Shown: one piece after another, positions 6,756-15,917 of the stretch
How positions within the stretch are numbered: the first letter of the stretch is position 1
Layout: the number at the start of each line of letters is the position of its first letter
From: Ilumatobacter fluminis
GTDB taxonomy: Bacteria; Actinomycetota; Acidimicrobiia; Acidimicrobiales; Ilumatobacteraceae
NCBI RefSeq assembly: GCF_004364865.1
Contig: NZ_SOAU01000001.1
Location: 682,001 to 746,000 of the forward strand
Direction of reading: 5' to 3'
DNA length: 64,000 nt
The notes under the pieces: model-generated
What the model was told of the DNA's origin: nothing
Seen by the model: only the letters and a program-made list of their open reading frames with translations
The model's database searches: none
Made by a program: the position numbers and the translations under genes

Positions 6756-8279
6756 ATGAGCGACGTCGAGTTCACGGTCAACGGTCGAGCCGTCGCTGTG
6801 CCCGCCCGTGGATCACTCCTCGACGCGCTCCGTGAGGAGCTCCGTCTCACCGGCGCGAAGGACGGCTGCAGCCCGCAGGGCCAATGCGGCTGCTGCACCG
6901 TCTGGGTCGACGGTCAGCCACGTGTCGCCTGCGTCACGCCGGTGGCCCGTGTCCGCGGACGGTCGGTCACCACGATCGAGGGTCTCCCCGACGCAGCCGA
7001 CTGGTCGGCGACCTTCACCCGCCACGGAGCCAGCCAGTGCGGCTTCTGCACGCCCGGCATCATCATGCGGGCCGCCGGGCTCGACGAGGCCAAGCGGTCG
7101 ACCACGGCCGGGGCATGCCAGGCCATGCTCGCCCATCAGTGCCGGTGCACCGGTTGGCAGACCGTCATCGAGGCGATCGTCGACGGCCCGGGTGGCGACG
7201 CCGACCTCGACGACGCGTCGGCTGCCGCGGCGCGTGCGCGCCTCGAAGGAGGCGTGCCCCAGGTCGTCGGCCCGAACGTCGCGCTGGGCGCCGGCGGGTT
7301 CGCCGACGACACGGCTCCCGCCGACGCGCTGGTCGCCGTCCGAGACTCGGCCGGCGACTGGGTCGTCGGCGACACCCTGCACGAGGCCCGCGAACGGAGC
7401 GGGAAGGTGCAAGGACGCCGCACCACTGCCCCGATCGCCTGGCCGATCGACGTTGCCGACGGCGATTGGGACCTGACCCTGCAGACCACGTGGGTCGAAC
7501 CGGGCTACCTCGAACCCGACGCCTCGTGGTGCGAACCCGGCGGCGAGCCGATGAGTTCGCACGGCAACGGCGGTGCGTTCGGCGGCAAGGAGAGCGGCGA
7601 ACTGGGCGAGGTGGCCCGTCGTCTCGCCGACGAGCACGGCCGACCGGTGCGGGTCCTGTCGACCCGTGAGGACGTCGTCCGGCTCGGGGCCAAACGCCCG
7701 CCGTTGGCGATCGGCGCGCGGTCCGACGGCACCGGCGTCGTCCACGTGGCACGGACGCCGGGCATCGTCGACGCCGTGAGGTCGGCCGCTCCCGGCTTCG
7801 ACGTCGTCGAGGTCGACCTCGTCGGTCCGGCGACCTCGTCGGCGATCCGCGGCGCCGGGTGGGTCGAGGCCGCGGTCGTCCTCGCTGCACTGTCCGGCGA
7901 TGCCACGTCGAGTGTCACCGCTCCGAACGGCGGATCGGCGACCGCGTCGGTCGCGGACGACGGTGCGATCACCGTGCGCGTCGACGCCGGAGCGGTGCTC
8001 GACGCCCGCGTCCTGCGGAGCTACTGCATCGGTGCGGCCCACATGGCCCTCGGTTGGGTCACGAGCGAGGGGCTGTCGCTCGGCGACGACGGCGTGCCGC
8101 ACGACCTCACGATGCGGTCGTTCGGGGTGCTCCGAGCCGTCGACACCCCTCGGATCGAGGTCGAGATCGTGTCGTCCGACGCCGAACCGGTCAACGGCAG
8201 CGATGCCGTCTTCGCAGCGGTGGCCTCGGCGGTCTGGCGTCGCGCCGGGCTCCCGGCCCGCTGGCCCACGACGCACTGA
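6756..8279 (+). CDS. Compact, apparently degenerate xanthine-dehydrogenase-like fusion
   Basis: 507 residues. Residues 1-150 form an intact two-domain [2Fe-2S] module with cysteine motifs C-S-P-Q-G-Q-C-G-C-C, C-G-F-C and C-R-C-T-G. The remaining 350 residues are a heavily shortened molybdopterin-enzyme subunit: G-G-A-F-G-G-K and a worn R-G-A-G-W stretch are recognisable, but the Moco-binding Q-G-x-x-T region and the catalytic G-V-G-E region are absent. The full-length relative at 21329-23929 keeps both. It may be a non-catalytic electron-transfer or assembly partner, or a decaying paralogue. The reading frame is intact and third positions are GC-rich as in neighbours, which argues against a pseudogene. 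Confidence 0.72.
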   Translation: MSDVEFTVNGRAVAVPARGSLLDALREELRLTGAKDGCSPQGQCGCCTVWVDGQPRVACVTPVARVRGRSVTTIEGLPDAADWSATFTRHGASQCGFCTPGIIMRAAGLDEAKRSTTAGACQAMLAHQCRCTGWQTVIEAIVDGPGGDADLDDASAAAARARLEGGVPQVVGPNVALGAGGFADDTAPADALVAVRDSAGDWVVGDTLHEARERSGKVQGRRTTAPIAWPIDVADGDWDLTLQTTWVEPGYLEPDASWCEPGGEPMSSHGNGGAFGGKESGELGEVARRLADEHGRPVRVLSTREDVVRLGAKRPPLAIGARSDGTGVVHVARTPGIVDAVRSAAPGFDVVEVDLVGPATSSAIRGAGWVEAAVVLAALSGDATSSVTAPNGGSATASVADDGAITVRVDAGAVLDARVLRSYCIGAAHMALGWVTSEGLSLGDDGVPHDLTMRSFGVLRAVDTPRIEVEIVSSDAEPVNGSDAVFAAVASAVWRRAGLPARWPTTH

Positions 8280-8302
8280 CCCGCTCCGCCGATCCCAGAC
8301 GG

Positions 8303-8308
8303 TACGGT
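8303..8308 (+). promoter_or_regulatory. -10-like hexamer for leaderless ridA mRNA
   Basis: TACGGT lies 8 nt before the ATG at 8317, with no Shine-Dalgarno in between. Confidence 0.4.
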
Positions 8309-8316
8309 GGCGCGCC

Positions 8317-8667
8317 ATGAGCAAGCCTCTCGGTCCGTACACACCCGCCGTCCGCGCCGGTGACTTCATCTTCGTCTCGGGTCAGGTCGGCATCGCCGAC
8401 GGATCGCTCGCCGACGGCGGCGTCGCCGGCCAGACGCGTCAGGCCGTCACCAACCTGACCGCGCAGCTCGAGTCGATGGGGGCCTCGCTCACCGACGTCG
8501 TGAAGACCACCTGCTTCCTCGTCGACATGGACGCCTTCGCCACGTTCAACGACGCCTACGTGGATGCGATGGGATCGCACCGCCCGGCCCGCTCGACGGT
8601 CGCCGTACGCGAACTCCCCATCGGGGCCGTGGTCGAGATCGAAGCCGTCGCCTACCGTCCGGCCTGA
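8317..8667 (+). CDS. ridA: RidA-family reactive imine/enamine deaminase
   Basis: 116-residue RidA/YjgF/Rid protein, the usual size for this trimeric family, which hydrolyses reactive 2-aminoacrylate and related imines released by PLP enzymes. It shows the family opening (L-G-P-Y-T-P-A-V), F-V-S-G-Q, and the conserved substrate-binding arginine in R-P-A-R-S-T-V. A PLP-dependent decarboxylase lies just downstream, fitting a clean-up role, although many Rid paralogues act elsewhere. Confidence 0.88.
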   Translation: MSKPLGPYTPAVRAGDFIFVSGQVGIADGSLADGGVAGQTRQAVTNLTAQLESMGASLTDVVKTTCFLVDMDAFATFNDAYVDAMGSHRPARSTVAVRELPIGAVVEIEAVAYRPA

Positions 8668-8676
8668 CCGAGCGGC

Positions 8677-8682
8677 TAGCCT
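8677..8682 (+). promoter_or_regulatory. -10-like hexamer upstream of the small membrane protein
   Basis: TAGCCT is 7 nt before the ATG at 8690, matching the leaderless spacing seen across the window. Confidence 0.4.
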
Positions 8683-8689
8683 CTTGCCC

Positions 8690-8845
8690 ATGGCCGGAGC
8701 CATTGCGATCGTCGTCGCCCTGCTGATCTTCCCGTCGCTGGTGCTCATCAGCGGCGGCTTCGGCTCGGCCATCCTCGGGTTCTTCCTGCAGCGTGACGGC
8801 GAGATCCGTCACGAGGGCAGCGAGCTGCTCGACATCGACGACTGA
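8690..8845 (+). CDS. Small single-span membrane protein
   Basis: 51 residues: one hydrophobic helix (about 2-32) and a charged C-terminal tail ending L-L-D-I-D-D. It is too short to assign to a family from memory. Support comes from a TAGCCT -10 exactly 7 nt upstream, GC-rich third positions, and tight placement between ridA and the PLP decarboxylase (10 bp before the latter). Topology with the acidic tail in the cytoplasm is a guess. Confidence 0.55.
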   Translation: MAGAIAIVVALLIFPSLVLISGGFGSAILGFFLQRDGEIRHEGSELLDIDD

Positions 8846-8855
8846 CGTCGCGGCG

Positions 8856-10220
8856 ATGCATCGTCACGACGCATCGACCGAGATCCTCACCCAGGCGGTC
8901 CTCCGCTACGCGGTCGACCGGGTCCGGCTCGACCCACCACCACTCGACGGCCCCCAGAGCGCGCAGAACCTGCGCGCCATGGCCGGCCACACGATCACCG
9001 AACGCGGTATCGGCGGTCTCGAGGCACTGCGCGTCTTCGGCGATGTCCTGGCGCCCGCGTGCATCTCGGTCGATCATCCACGCTTTCTGTCGTTCGTGCC
9101 GGCGGCGCCCACCGAGGCGGCGATCCTGTTCGATCTCGTCGTCGGCGCCTCGAGCGTCTACGCCGGGTCGTGGATGGAAGGGGCCGGTGCGGTCTTCGCC
9201 GAGAACGAGGCACTGCGCTGGATCGCCGACCTCGCCGGTCTCCCGCCCGAGGCCGGCGGTGCGTTCGTCAGCGGCGGCACGGCCGGGAACCTGTCGGCGC
9301 TCATCGCCGCCCGGTGGAAGTGGCGCCACGACGCGGCCGGCGAGCACGATCGCACCCGCGGCCTGATGATCACCTCGTCGGGCGCCCACTCGTCGGTGGC
9401 CCAGGCGGGTCGGGCGATGGACGCCGACGTGATCACGGTGCCGGCCGACGAAACCGGTCGGATGCACGGCGCCCAACTCGACGCCACGGTCGAGGCGCTC
9501 GACCCCGTCGATCGGGACCGACTCTTCGCCGTGATCGCGACGAGCGGCACCACGAACGCCGGGGTGATCGACGACCTGACCGGCGCCGCCGACGTCAGCG
9601 AGCGGCTCGGGGTCTGGTTCCACGTCGACGGTGCCTACGGCGGCGCCGGGCTGGTCGCGCCGGCGCTGCGCGACAAGTTCGCCGGCATCGAGCGCGCCGA
9701 CAGCTTCATCGTCGATCCGCACAAGTGGCTGTTCGCCCCGTTCGACTGCTGTGCCCTGCTCTACCGCGACCCACGTGTCGCGAAGGCCGCGCACACGCAG
9801 CAGGCGGAGTACCTCGACGTGCTCCACGACGACGACGACTGGAATCCGAGCGACTACGCCCACCACCTGTCGCGTCGTGCCCGTGGCCTGCCCCTGTGGT
9901 TCAGCCTCGCGACCCACGGCACGGCCGCGTATCGAGAGGCCGTGGAGACGACGCTCGAGGTCGCCCACGCCGGCGCCGACCTCATCCGCCGGAGCGACCA
10001 CTGCGAACTCGTCGTCGAACCCGAGCTGTCGATCGTGATGTTCCGACGCCGCGGATGGACGGCCGAGCAGTACCACGCCTGGAGCGATGCCCAGCTCGCC
10101 GCCGAGGAGTCGTTCGTCGTCGCGACGTCGTGGCACGGCGAGACGGTGCTCCGCATCTGTCTCGTCAACCCGCTCACCACCGTCGACGACCTCGCCGCCA
10201 TCATCGAATCGCTGCGCTGA
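8856..10220 (+). CDS. PLP-dependent group II decarboxylase
   Basis: 454-residue pyridoxal-phosphate enzyme of the aromatic-L-amino-acid/glutamate decarboxylase fold. Visible family marks are S-G-G-T-A-G-N-L near residue 145, the H-V-D-G-A-Y-G-G cofactor aspartate stretch, and the Schiff-base lysine in D-P-H-K-W-L-F. The ATG at 8856 is used because an earlier in-frame start would lie inside the preceding small gene. It sits between ridA and an amidohydrolase, so it is probably part of an amine or amino-acid catabolic unit. The substrate is not readable from sequence; a related aldolase or aminotransferase activity is possible. Confidence 0.82.
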   Translation: MHRHDASTEILTQAVLRYAVDRVRLDPPPLDGPQSAQNLRAMAGHTITERGIGGLEALRVFGDVLAPACISVDHPRFLSFVPAAPTEAAILFDLVVGASSVYAGSWMEGAGAVFAENEALRWIADLAGLPPEAGGAFVSGGTAGNLSALIAARWKWRHDAAGEHDRTRGLMITSSGAHSSVAQAGRAMDADVITVPADETGRMHGAQLDATVEALDPVDRDRLFAVIATSGTTNAGVIDDLTGAADVSERLGVWFHVDGAYGGAGLVAPALRDKFAGIERADSFIVDPHKWLFAPFDCCALLYRDPRVAKAAHTQQAEYLDVLHDDDDWNPSDYAHHLSRRARGLPLWFSLATHGTAAYREAVETTLEVAHAGADLIRRSDHCELVVEPELSIVMFRRRGWTAEQYHAWSDAQLAAEESFVVATSWHGETVLRICLVNPLTTVDDLAAIIESLR

Positions 10221-10235
10221 ACGAAAGGGCTGCTC

Positions 10236-11591
10236 ATGGCCGACCTGCTGATCTCGAACGCCCGGTTGCTCGCCACGATGGACGGCGACCGGCGCGAGCT
10301 CACTGGCGGGTGGGTCAGCATCAGCGACGGCCTCGTCGAAGCGGTCGGGCAGGGCGAGCCGCCGGTCGCGACCACGGTGATCGACGCCACCGACTGTCTG
10401 GTGACGCCCGGGTTGATCAACACCCACCATCACCTGTTCCAGAACCTGACCCGGGCGTTCCCGCCGATGACCGACAAGCCGCTGTTCGGATGGCTGCAGT
10501 CGCTCTATCCGCTTTGGCGTGCGATCGACACCGACGCCGTGCACGTGTCGGCGTGGGTCGGGCTGGCCGAGTTGGCGCTGTCGGGCTGCACGACGTCGAC
10601 CGACCACCTGTATCTCCATCCGAAGGGTGCGGGTGATCTGCTCACGGCCGAGATCGAGGCGGCTCGTGACCTCGGTGTCCGATTCCACCCGACTCGCGGT
10701 TCGATGTCGCTGTCGGAGAAGGACGGCGGTCTGCCACCCGACGACGTGGTCGCCGACGACGACGACATCCTGGCAGCGAGCGAGGAAGCGGTCGCGAAGC
10801 ATCACGACCGGTCGTGGGGAGCGAGGACCCGAATCGCGCTCGCACCGTGCTCACCCTTCTCCGTCACCGAGCAGCTCATGGTGCGCACGGCCGAACTCGC
10901 CGAACGGCTCGACGTCCGGCTCCACACCCACTTCGCCGAGAACGACGAGGACGACGAGTTCAGCCTCGAGACGTTCGGGTGCCGTCCGATGGAATACCTC
11001 GAACGCACCGGCTGGGCGACCGACCGCACCTGGGTCGCCCACTGCGTCAAACCCGACGACGACGAGATCCGGCGTCTCGGTGCCGCCGGCGTCGGCGCAG
11101 CCCACTGCCCGTCGAGCAACCTGATCCTCGCCTCCGGCATCGCCCCGGTCGTGGCGCTGCGAGCCGCCGGTGTGCCCGTCGGGCTCGGCGTCGACGGATC
11201 GTCGTCGGCCGACGCCGCCTCACTGTGGCTCGAAGCCCGGCAGGCGATGCTGCTCGCCAAGCTCCGTGACGGCGCACACGCGGGCACCGCTCGGATGGCG
11301 CTCGAGATCGCGACGCTCGGGGGCGCTGCGTGTCTCGGACGCACCGGCGAACTCGGCGTGCTCGAACCGGGCGCCGTCGGCGATGTCGCCGTGTGGTCGC
11401 TCGACGGTCCGATCTTCGCCGGGGCCCTCGCCGACCCGATCGAGGCGTGGCTGCGCTGCGGACCCGTCGCTGCCCGGGACACCGTCGTGCACGGAACCCC
11501 GGTGGTGCAGGGCGGCCGACTGGTGAGCGAGCGCGTCGACGAGATGGTGCAGCTCCACACGCAACACAGCCGCCGCATCCAGCAGCGCTGA
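10236..11591 (+). CDS. 8-oxoguanine deaminase-like amidohydrolase
   Basis: 451-residue metal-dependent amidohydrolase. The first metal motif is N-T-H-H-H in strand 1; further on come an H-x-H in R-L-H-T-H-F-A-E, a V-A-H-C motif, and the S-S-S-A-D aspartate region. The overall pattern (L-F-Q-N-L-T-R, A-P-C-S-P-F-S-V, C-P-S-S-N) fits the 8-oxoguanine deaminase/hydroxydechloroatrazine-type subgroup of cytosine/guanine deaminases, which convert 8-oxoguanine to urate. GAAAGG lies 8 nt before the ATG. With the XDH-like proteins this suggests purine breakdown. Guanine or S-adenosylhomocysteine deaminase activity is the main alternative. Confidence 0.85.
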   Translation: MADLLISNARLLATMDGDRRELTGGWVSISDGLVEAVGQGEPPVATTVIDATDCLVTPGLINTHHHLFQNLTRAFPPMTDKPLFGWLQSLYPLWRAIDTDAVHVSAWVGLAELALSGCTTSTDHLYLHPKGAGDLLTAEIEAARDLGVRFHPTRGSMSLSEKDGGLPPDDVVADDDDILAASEEAVAKHHDRSWGARTRIALAPCSPFSVTEQLMVRTAELAERLDVRLHTHFAENDEDDEFSLETFGCRPMEYLERTGWATDRTWVAHCVKPDDDEIRRLGAAGVGAAHCPSSNLILASGIAPVVALRAAGVPVGLGVDGSSSADAASLWLEARQAMLLAKLRDGAHAGTARMALEIATLGGAACLGRTGELGVLEPGAVGDVAVWSLDGPIFAGALADPIEAWLRCGPVAARDTVVHGTPVVQGGRLVSERVDEMVQLHTQHSRRIQQR

Positions 11592-11739
11592 CGGACGCAT
11601 CCGCCGGCATCCGTCGAGTGTCACCGGCATCCACCGATGGTCCGGCCGACCTGGCTGGTCCGGGTGACGCGGTCGCCCGTCGACACCACCGAACTTCGGT
11701 ACAGTCCCGGACGGCGGACCGAACCAGACGGGAGTGGGC

Positions 11740-12645
11740 ATGGACACGGTCATCGACATCAACGACCTTCGGAAGAGCTTCGGCCGTACGAAGGCGCTCG
11801 ACGGGCTCGAACTGAGCGTCGAGCAGGGACACGTACACGGCTTCCTCGGTCCCAACGGGGCCGGCAAGTCGACCGCGCTGCGCATCATCTTGGGCCTGAT
11901 GCGGGCCGACGGTGGCAGCGTGCGGTTGCTCGACGGCGATCCGTGGAAAGACGCCGTCCGATTGCACCGTCGGATCGCCTACGTGCCGGGCGACGTGATG
12001 CTGTGGCCCGGACTGACGGGCGGCCAGTGCATCGACGTGCTGGCGGGCGCCGGCGTCGGTCTCGACGACGATCGCCGAGCGGCGTTGACGGAGCGTTTCG
12101 GGCTCGACCCCACCAAGCGCATCAGCGAGTACAGCAAGGGCAACCGACAGAAGGTCGCGCTGGTCGCTGCACTCGCGTCGCGGGCCGAACTGCTCCTGTT
12201 CGACGAACCGACGTCGGGCCTCGACCCGTTGATGGAGGAGGTCTTCCAGCAGTCGGTTCGTGAGCGCGTCGACGACGGCGTGTCGGTGCTGCTGTCGACC
12301 CACATCCTCGCCGAGGCCGAAGCGCTCAGCGACCGCGTCACGATCATCAGCCAGGGTCGCACGATCCGGACGGGCGGTCTCGCCGAACTGCGACGAGGGT
12401 CGCGCACGAAGGTGCACGCCACGACCGAGTCGGAGCCGACCGGTCTCGGCGACCGATCGTCCGTCAGCGAGCTGGTCCTCACCTCGAGCGCCGGCGGGCT
12501 CGACGTCCGGTTCGACGTCGACGAGTCGGCGCTCCAGGAGGCACTCGACGTGCTCTTCGCAGCAGGGGTCCACTCGCTCACCGTCCGGCCGCCCAACCTC
12601 GACGAGCTGTTCCTCGACGCCTACGCCGGGACCGTCGAGGCATGA
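11740..12645 (+). CDS. ABC transporter ATP-binding protein
   Basis: 301-residue ABC ATPase. Walker [10 protein letters not shown], Walker [13 protein letters not shown] and the H-loop S-T-H are clear; the signature is a variant S-K-G-N-R-Q-K. The C-terminal ~70 residues form the extra domain typical of antibiotic/drug exporter ATPases (DrrA/CcmA-like). ATG 11740 is chosen over GTG 11734 because GGGAG sits 6 nt upstream. It overlaps the permease gene as ATGA, so the two form one export system. Confidence 0.92.
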   Translation: MDTVIDINDLRKSFGRTKALDGLELSVEQGHVHGFLGPNGAGKSTALRIILGLMRADGGSVRLLDGDPWKDAVRLHRRIAYVPGDVMLWPGLTGGQCIDVLAGAGVGLDDDRRAALTERFGLDPTKRISEYSKGNRQKVALVAALASRAELLLFDEPTSGLDPLMEEVFQQSVRERVDDGVSVLLSTHILAEAEALSDRVTIISQGRTIRTGGLAELRRGSRTKVHATTESEPTGLGDRSSVSELVLTSSAGGLDVRFDVDESALQEALDVLFAAGVHSLTVRPPNLDELFLDAYAGTVEA

Positions 12646-14243
12646 CGACCGCCGTGGCGGTGCCCGCCGATCAGCACGGCAGCGGCATCGGAACGATGCT
12701 CGCGATCCAGCTGCGGACGGGATGGAAACCGATCGCGATCTGGGTCGGATCGATCATCGGGCTCTACCTCGTCACGATCGCGGCGATCGACGCGGCGTAC
12801 CCCGACGCTGCGACCCTCGAGAGTTACGGGGCGGCGATGGACGGCAATGCCGCCGTGGCAGCGATCAACGGCACTCCGTACGGGGCCGACAACCTGGGCG
12901 GCGTCACGGCCAACGAGTTCGGTTTCATGGCTGCGATCATGCTCCCGGTCATGGCGACCCACCTGATCACGCGGGCGACGCGCACCCAGGAAGCATCCGG
13001 GTTGCTCGAACTCGTCCGGTCGCGGTGCGTCGCCCGCTGGGCGCCGACGGTCGGCGCCGTGATCACCACCCTGGCCGCACTCGCCGTGAGCGCACTCGGG
13101 ATCTTCCTCAGCGCAGCGGCGTACGACATCGACACGGGTGACGCTGCGCTGTACGCGCTCTCGCTGTTCGGCCTCGGCGCGGTCTGGGTCGGCATCGCCG
13201 CTCTCGTCGCGCAGTTGGTCCGCATCCCCGGCAAGGTGTACGCGATCAGCCTGACTGTCTTGGGCGTCTCGTACGCGACCCGAGCGATCGGCGACGTGAA
13301 CGAGAACGGGTGGAAGTGGCTGTCGCCGCTCGCCTGGCAGCAGGAAACCCGGCCCTTCGACACCGAGCCACGTTGGTGGCCGCTCCTGCTCGCCGCCGGC
13401 ACGGCGACGATCCTGATCACCGTGGGCGTCGTCCAGAGCGCCCGTCGCGACCTCGGATCGGGTCTCCTCAACACGCGAGCCGGGCCCGACCGAGCCGCTG
13501 CCCACACACAGTCGGTCGTCGGCCTGGCGTTCCGCGACCACCGTGCATCGATCGCAGCCTGGACGGCGGGTGCCATCGCCGTCGCCGTGATCTTCGGTGC
13601 CCTGTCCGATGCGGTTGCCGATGCCGTGGCGTCGAACCCGGCGTTCGCGGAGCTCGACGGGGGAGCCGACGGCTACCTCGCGCTGACGATCACCATGCTC
13701 GTGCTCATGGCGACCGGGTTCGCAGTGCAGGGCCTCGCGAAGCTGCGCTCCGCCGAACTCGACGGGAACCTCGAACCCACCCTGGCCCGGGCCGTCAGCC
13801 GCCACACCTGGCTGGGTTCGCACCTCGCCGTCGTCACCGCCGGGTACCTGGTGGTGACGCTCGCATCCGCGTTGGCGTTCGGGCTCACCGTCGGCGATCT
13901 CGGCGACGACGGGAACCAGACGGGCGAGATCCTGACATCCGGGATCGCGTACGTGCCCGCGATCGCCGTCGTCGCGGCTGTCAGCGTCGCCTGCTTCGGC
14001 TGGATGCCTCGATGGCAGGGCATCGCCTGGCTGGTTCTCGGCTACGAGACCTTCATCGCCTTCGTCGGGCCGACGCTCGACGTCGACGAGTGGGTGCTGC
14101 GCCTCTCGCCGATGTACTCGGTCGGGTTCGTCCCGGCCGACGACCCGTCGACGACCGGGATCGCCGTGCTCGTCGTGGTGGCGCTCGTCGTCACCGCGTT
14201 CGGCTTCGTCGGGTTCCGCCGACGCGACATTCCGCACCACTGA
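12642..14243 (+). CDS. ABC-2 type exporter permease (tetronasin/polyketide exporter type)
   Basis: 533-residue permease with about twelve hydrophobic segments in two related halves, as in large ABC-2 permeases annotated as polyketide or tetronasin exporters. A S-P-L-A-W-Q-Q segment in the middle is typical of that group. It overlaps the ATPase gene by 4 bp, so the pair would form a homodimeric exporter. Substrate unknown; no biosynthetic gene cluster adjoins it, so export of an endogenous lipid or self-defence are both open. Confidence 0.85.
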   Translation: MTTAVAVPADQHGSGIGTMLAIQLRTGWKPIAIWVGSIIGLYLVTIAAIDAAYPDAATLESYGAAMDGNAAVAAINGTPYGADNLGGVTANEFGFMAAIMLPVMATHLITRATRTQEASGLLELVRSRCVARWAPTVGAVITTLAALAVSALGIFLSAAAYDIDTGDAALYALSLFGLGAVWVGIAALVAQLVRIPGKVYAISLTVLGVSYATRAIGDVNENGWKWLSPLAWQQETRPFDTEPRWWPLLLAAGTATILITVGVVQSARRDLGSGLLNTRAGPDRAAAHTQSVVGLAFRDHRASIAAWTAGAIAVAVIFGALSDAVADAVASNPAFAELDGGADGYLALTITMLVLMATGFAVQGLAKLRSAELDGNLEPTLARAVSRHTWLGSHLAVVTAGYLVVTLASALAFGLTVGDLGDDGNQTGEILTSGIAYVPAIAVVAAVSVACFGWMPRWQGIAWLVLGYETFIAFVGPTLDVDEWVLRLSPMYSVGFVPADDPSTTGIAVLVVVALVVTAFGFVGFRRRDIPHH

Positions 14244-14267
14244 CGCCCGCCGAGGCGATCGTCGGTC

Positions 14268-14273
14268 CAGAAT
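14268..14273 (+). promoter_or_regulatory. CAGAAT -10-like element upstream of the SGNH lipoprotein gene
   Basis: CAGAAT is 6 nt before the GTG at 14280, the same CAGANT arrangement seen before xseA and three other genes. Confidence 0.35.
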
Positions 14274-14279
14274 GGTCCG

Positions 14280-15131
14280 GTGCCCCCGACCCGCCACCGT
14301 CTCGTCGCGCTCCTGATCGCATCGGCCGTCGCCGTCACGGCCTGCGGCGACGACGCTCCGGGTTCGCCGACGGCGACCGAGGCTTCGGTCTTGTCGACGA
14401 TCGAGCAGGAGCAGCTCACCGCCGCCGAGTTCCTCGACGAGGCCGGAACCGGCGACGACGAGGTCGCCGCCGCGGCTCCTCCCACGACCGCCACGCCCGT
14501 CGACATCGACGAGGAGCAGGTGCTCGACGATCCGATGGTGCCGCCCGTGGCGACGGTCCCCCTCGACGAGCGTCCGGCGTTGCCGGCATCGGTCGCCGTG
14601 GTCGGCGACTCGATCGCCCGCTCGGCGACCGACCTGATCACCAGCTCGATCTCGCTGCACGGCATCGAGATCCTGGCCTACGACGCACTCGAGAGCCGAC
14701 GGATGGCCGAGTGGGGCGGCGCCGACCTCCCGTCCGGGGTGTCGGCGATCGACGACATCGTCACCGTCGGCGCCGAACCGGAGCTGTGGATCGTGGCGCT
14801 CGGCACCAACGACGTCGGCGCCGGCACGAGTCAGGAGGCGATCCAGGACGACATCGACGAGGTCCTGGCCGAGATCCCCGACGACGCCGCCGTGTTCTGG
14901 GTCGACACATGGGTACGCGACCTCGACGACCGGGCGAACATGTTCAACCTGCTCGTCCGCGCGACGCTCGCCGACCGGCCGAACTCATGGGTGCTCGACT
15001 GGCACGCACTGGCCGAGATCGACGGGCTGATCTCCGACGACGGCGTGCATCTCACGGCTCGCGGTCAGCTCGAGTACGCCCGCATGATCGGCCGAGCCCT
15101 CCGCGACACCTTCACCCGCAGCCAGGCCTGA
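14280..15131 (+). CDS. SGNH/GDSL-family hydrolase lipoprotein
   Basis: 283 residues starting with GTG. A short signal peptide ends in the lipobox V-T-A-C (Cys near 21), so the protein should be lipid-anchored outside the membrane. After an acidic Thr/Pro linker the SGNH fold begins: block I V-V-G-D-S-I-A (nucleophile Ser), block III G-T-N-D-V, and block V D-G-V-H-L with the catalytic Asp and His. Members hydrolyse esters in lipids, glycans or cell-wall acyl groups. The substrate is not indicated. It ends just before a GGATACG-type inverted repeat. Confidence 0.85.
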   Translation: MPPTRHRLVALLIASAVAVTACGDDAPGSPTATEASVLSTIEQEQLTAAEFLDEAGTGDDEVAAAAPPTTATPVDIDEEQVLDDPMVPPVATVPLDERPALPASVAVVGDSIARSATDLITSSISLHGIEILAYDALESRRMAEWGGADLPSGVSAIDDIVTVGAEPELWIVALGTNDVGAGTSQEAIQDDIDEVLAEIPDDAAVFWVDTWVRDLDDRANMFNLLVRATLADRPNSWVLDWHALAEIDGLISDDGVHLTARGQLEYARMIGRALRDTFTRSQA

Positions 15132-15145
15132 CCCGCGCGGCCGGC

Positions 15146-15223
15146 GAAGGGGTCGGATACGTTTCGTCGGGTCGCCTTGTGCCGTTCGGCGTGCGGTGGC
15201 GACGAAACGTATCCGACCCCTTC
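15146..15223. repeat. 24-bp perfect inverted repeat, 30-nt loop (GGATACG family, copy 1)
   Basis: Arms 15146-15169 and 15200-15223 are exact reverse complements; the core is GGGGTCGGATACGTTTCGTC. It lies between convergent genes and its right arm reaches into the stop codon of the regulator on the minus strand. Copies with the same stem are at 57314-57384 and 59498-59571. Confidence 0.92.
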
Positions 15224-15917
15224 AGCTGCCCCAGCGGGACTGGCCGAAGCGGTAGCCGACGGAGCGGACCGTGGCGATCAGGCCGGCGTACTCCTCGCCG
15301 AGCTTGGCGCGGAGGCGACGGATGTGGACGTCGACCGTGCGGGCGCCGCCGTAGTACTCGTAGCCCCACACCCGGCTGAGCAGGATCTCGCGGGTGAAGA
15401 CCTTGCCCGGGTTCTGGGCCAGGAACTTCAACAGTTCGTACTCCATGTAGGTGAGGTCGAGCGGCCGCTTGGCGATCGTCGCCTGGTACGTCTCGAGGTT
15501 GAGGACCAGTTCGCCGTACTCGACCATGTCGGCTCGCAGCACGGGCGACGAGCCGGTCGCCCACATCAGGTGCCGCAGGCGCGCCTCGAGCTCGCTCGGG
15601 TGGAACGGCGACAGACAGAAGTCGTCGTACAGATCGTCGCGCAGTTCGAGTTCGCCGAGCTGGCCGCCCGACACCAGCAACATGATGCGGGTCGTCCCGT
15701 CGTCGTGCTGGCGGAGCGAACGACAGAACGCCCACGCGTTCTCGCTGTCGTCGCCGATCTCGACGATCGCGGCGCTCCATCCCTCCGCCGGTTCCGACTC
15801 GGCAGCCTCGTCCGCAGACGCAACTCCCTTCCACGAGTACCCGCCCAGATCGAGCGTGCGGGCGAGTTCGGGCGGCACGTCGGTGGCGAAGACTGCGATC
15901 ACACCGTTGCCGCTCAT
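15222..15917 (-). CDS. OmpR-type winged-helix regulator with atypical receiver, coupled to glnA
   Basis: 231 residues. The C-terminal ~100 residues are a clear OmpR/PhoB winged helix (V-F-T-R-E-I-L-L recognition region, T-V-D-V-H-I-R-R-L-R, V-G-Y-R-F). The N-terminal ~120 residues look like a receiver domain that has lost the usual phosphoacceptor context (V-E-I-G-D) and the Lys of the K-P-F motif (S-P-F here). GlnR, the actinobacterial nitrogen regulator, also has an atypical receiver, and the gene overlaps the GSI stop codon (TGATG), so a role in nitrogen control is a reasonable inference. Orthology to GlnR itself is not shown. Confidence 0.82.
   Translation of the reverse strand: MSGNGVIAVFATDVPPELARTLDLGGYSWKGVASADEAAESEPAEGWSAAIVEIGDDSENAWAFCRSLRQHDDGTTRIMLLVSGGQLGELELRDDLYDDFCLSPFHPSELEARLRHLMWATGSSPVLRADMVEYGELVLNLETYQATIAKRPLDLTYMEYELLKFLAQNPGKVFTREILLSRVWGYEYYGGARTVDVHIRRLRAKLGEEYAGLIATVRSVGYRFGQSRWGS

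Noticed and set aside
6756-8279. Calling the compact XDH-like gene a pseudogene
   Set aside because: The frame is open over 507 codons with normal codon bias and an intact [2Fe-2S] module; loss of Moco motifs alone does not show decay.
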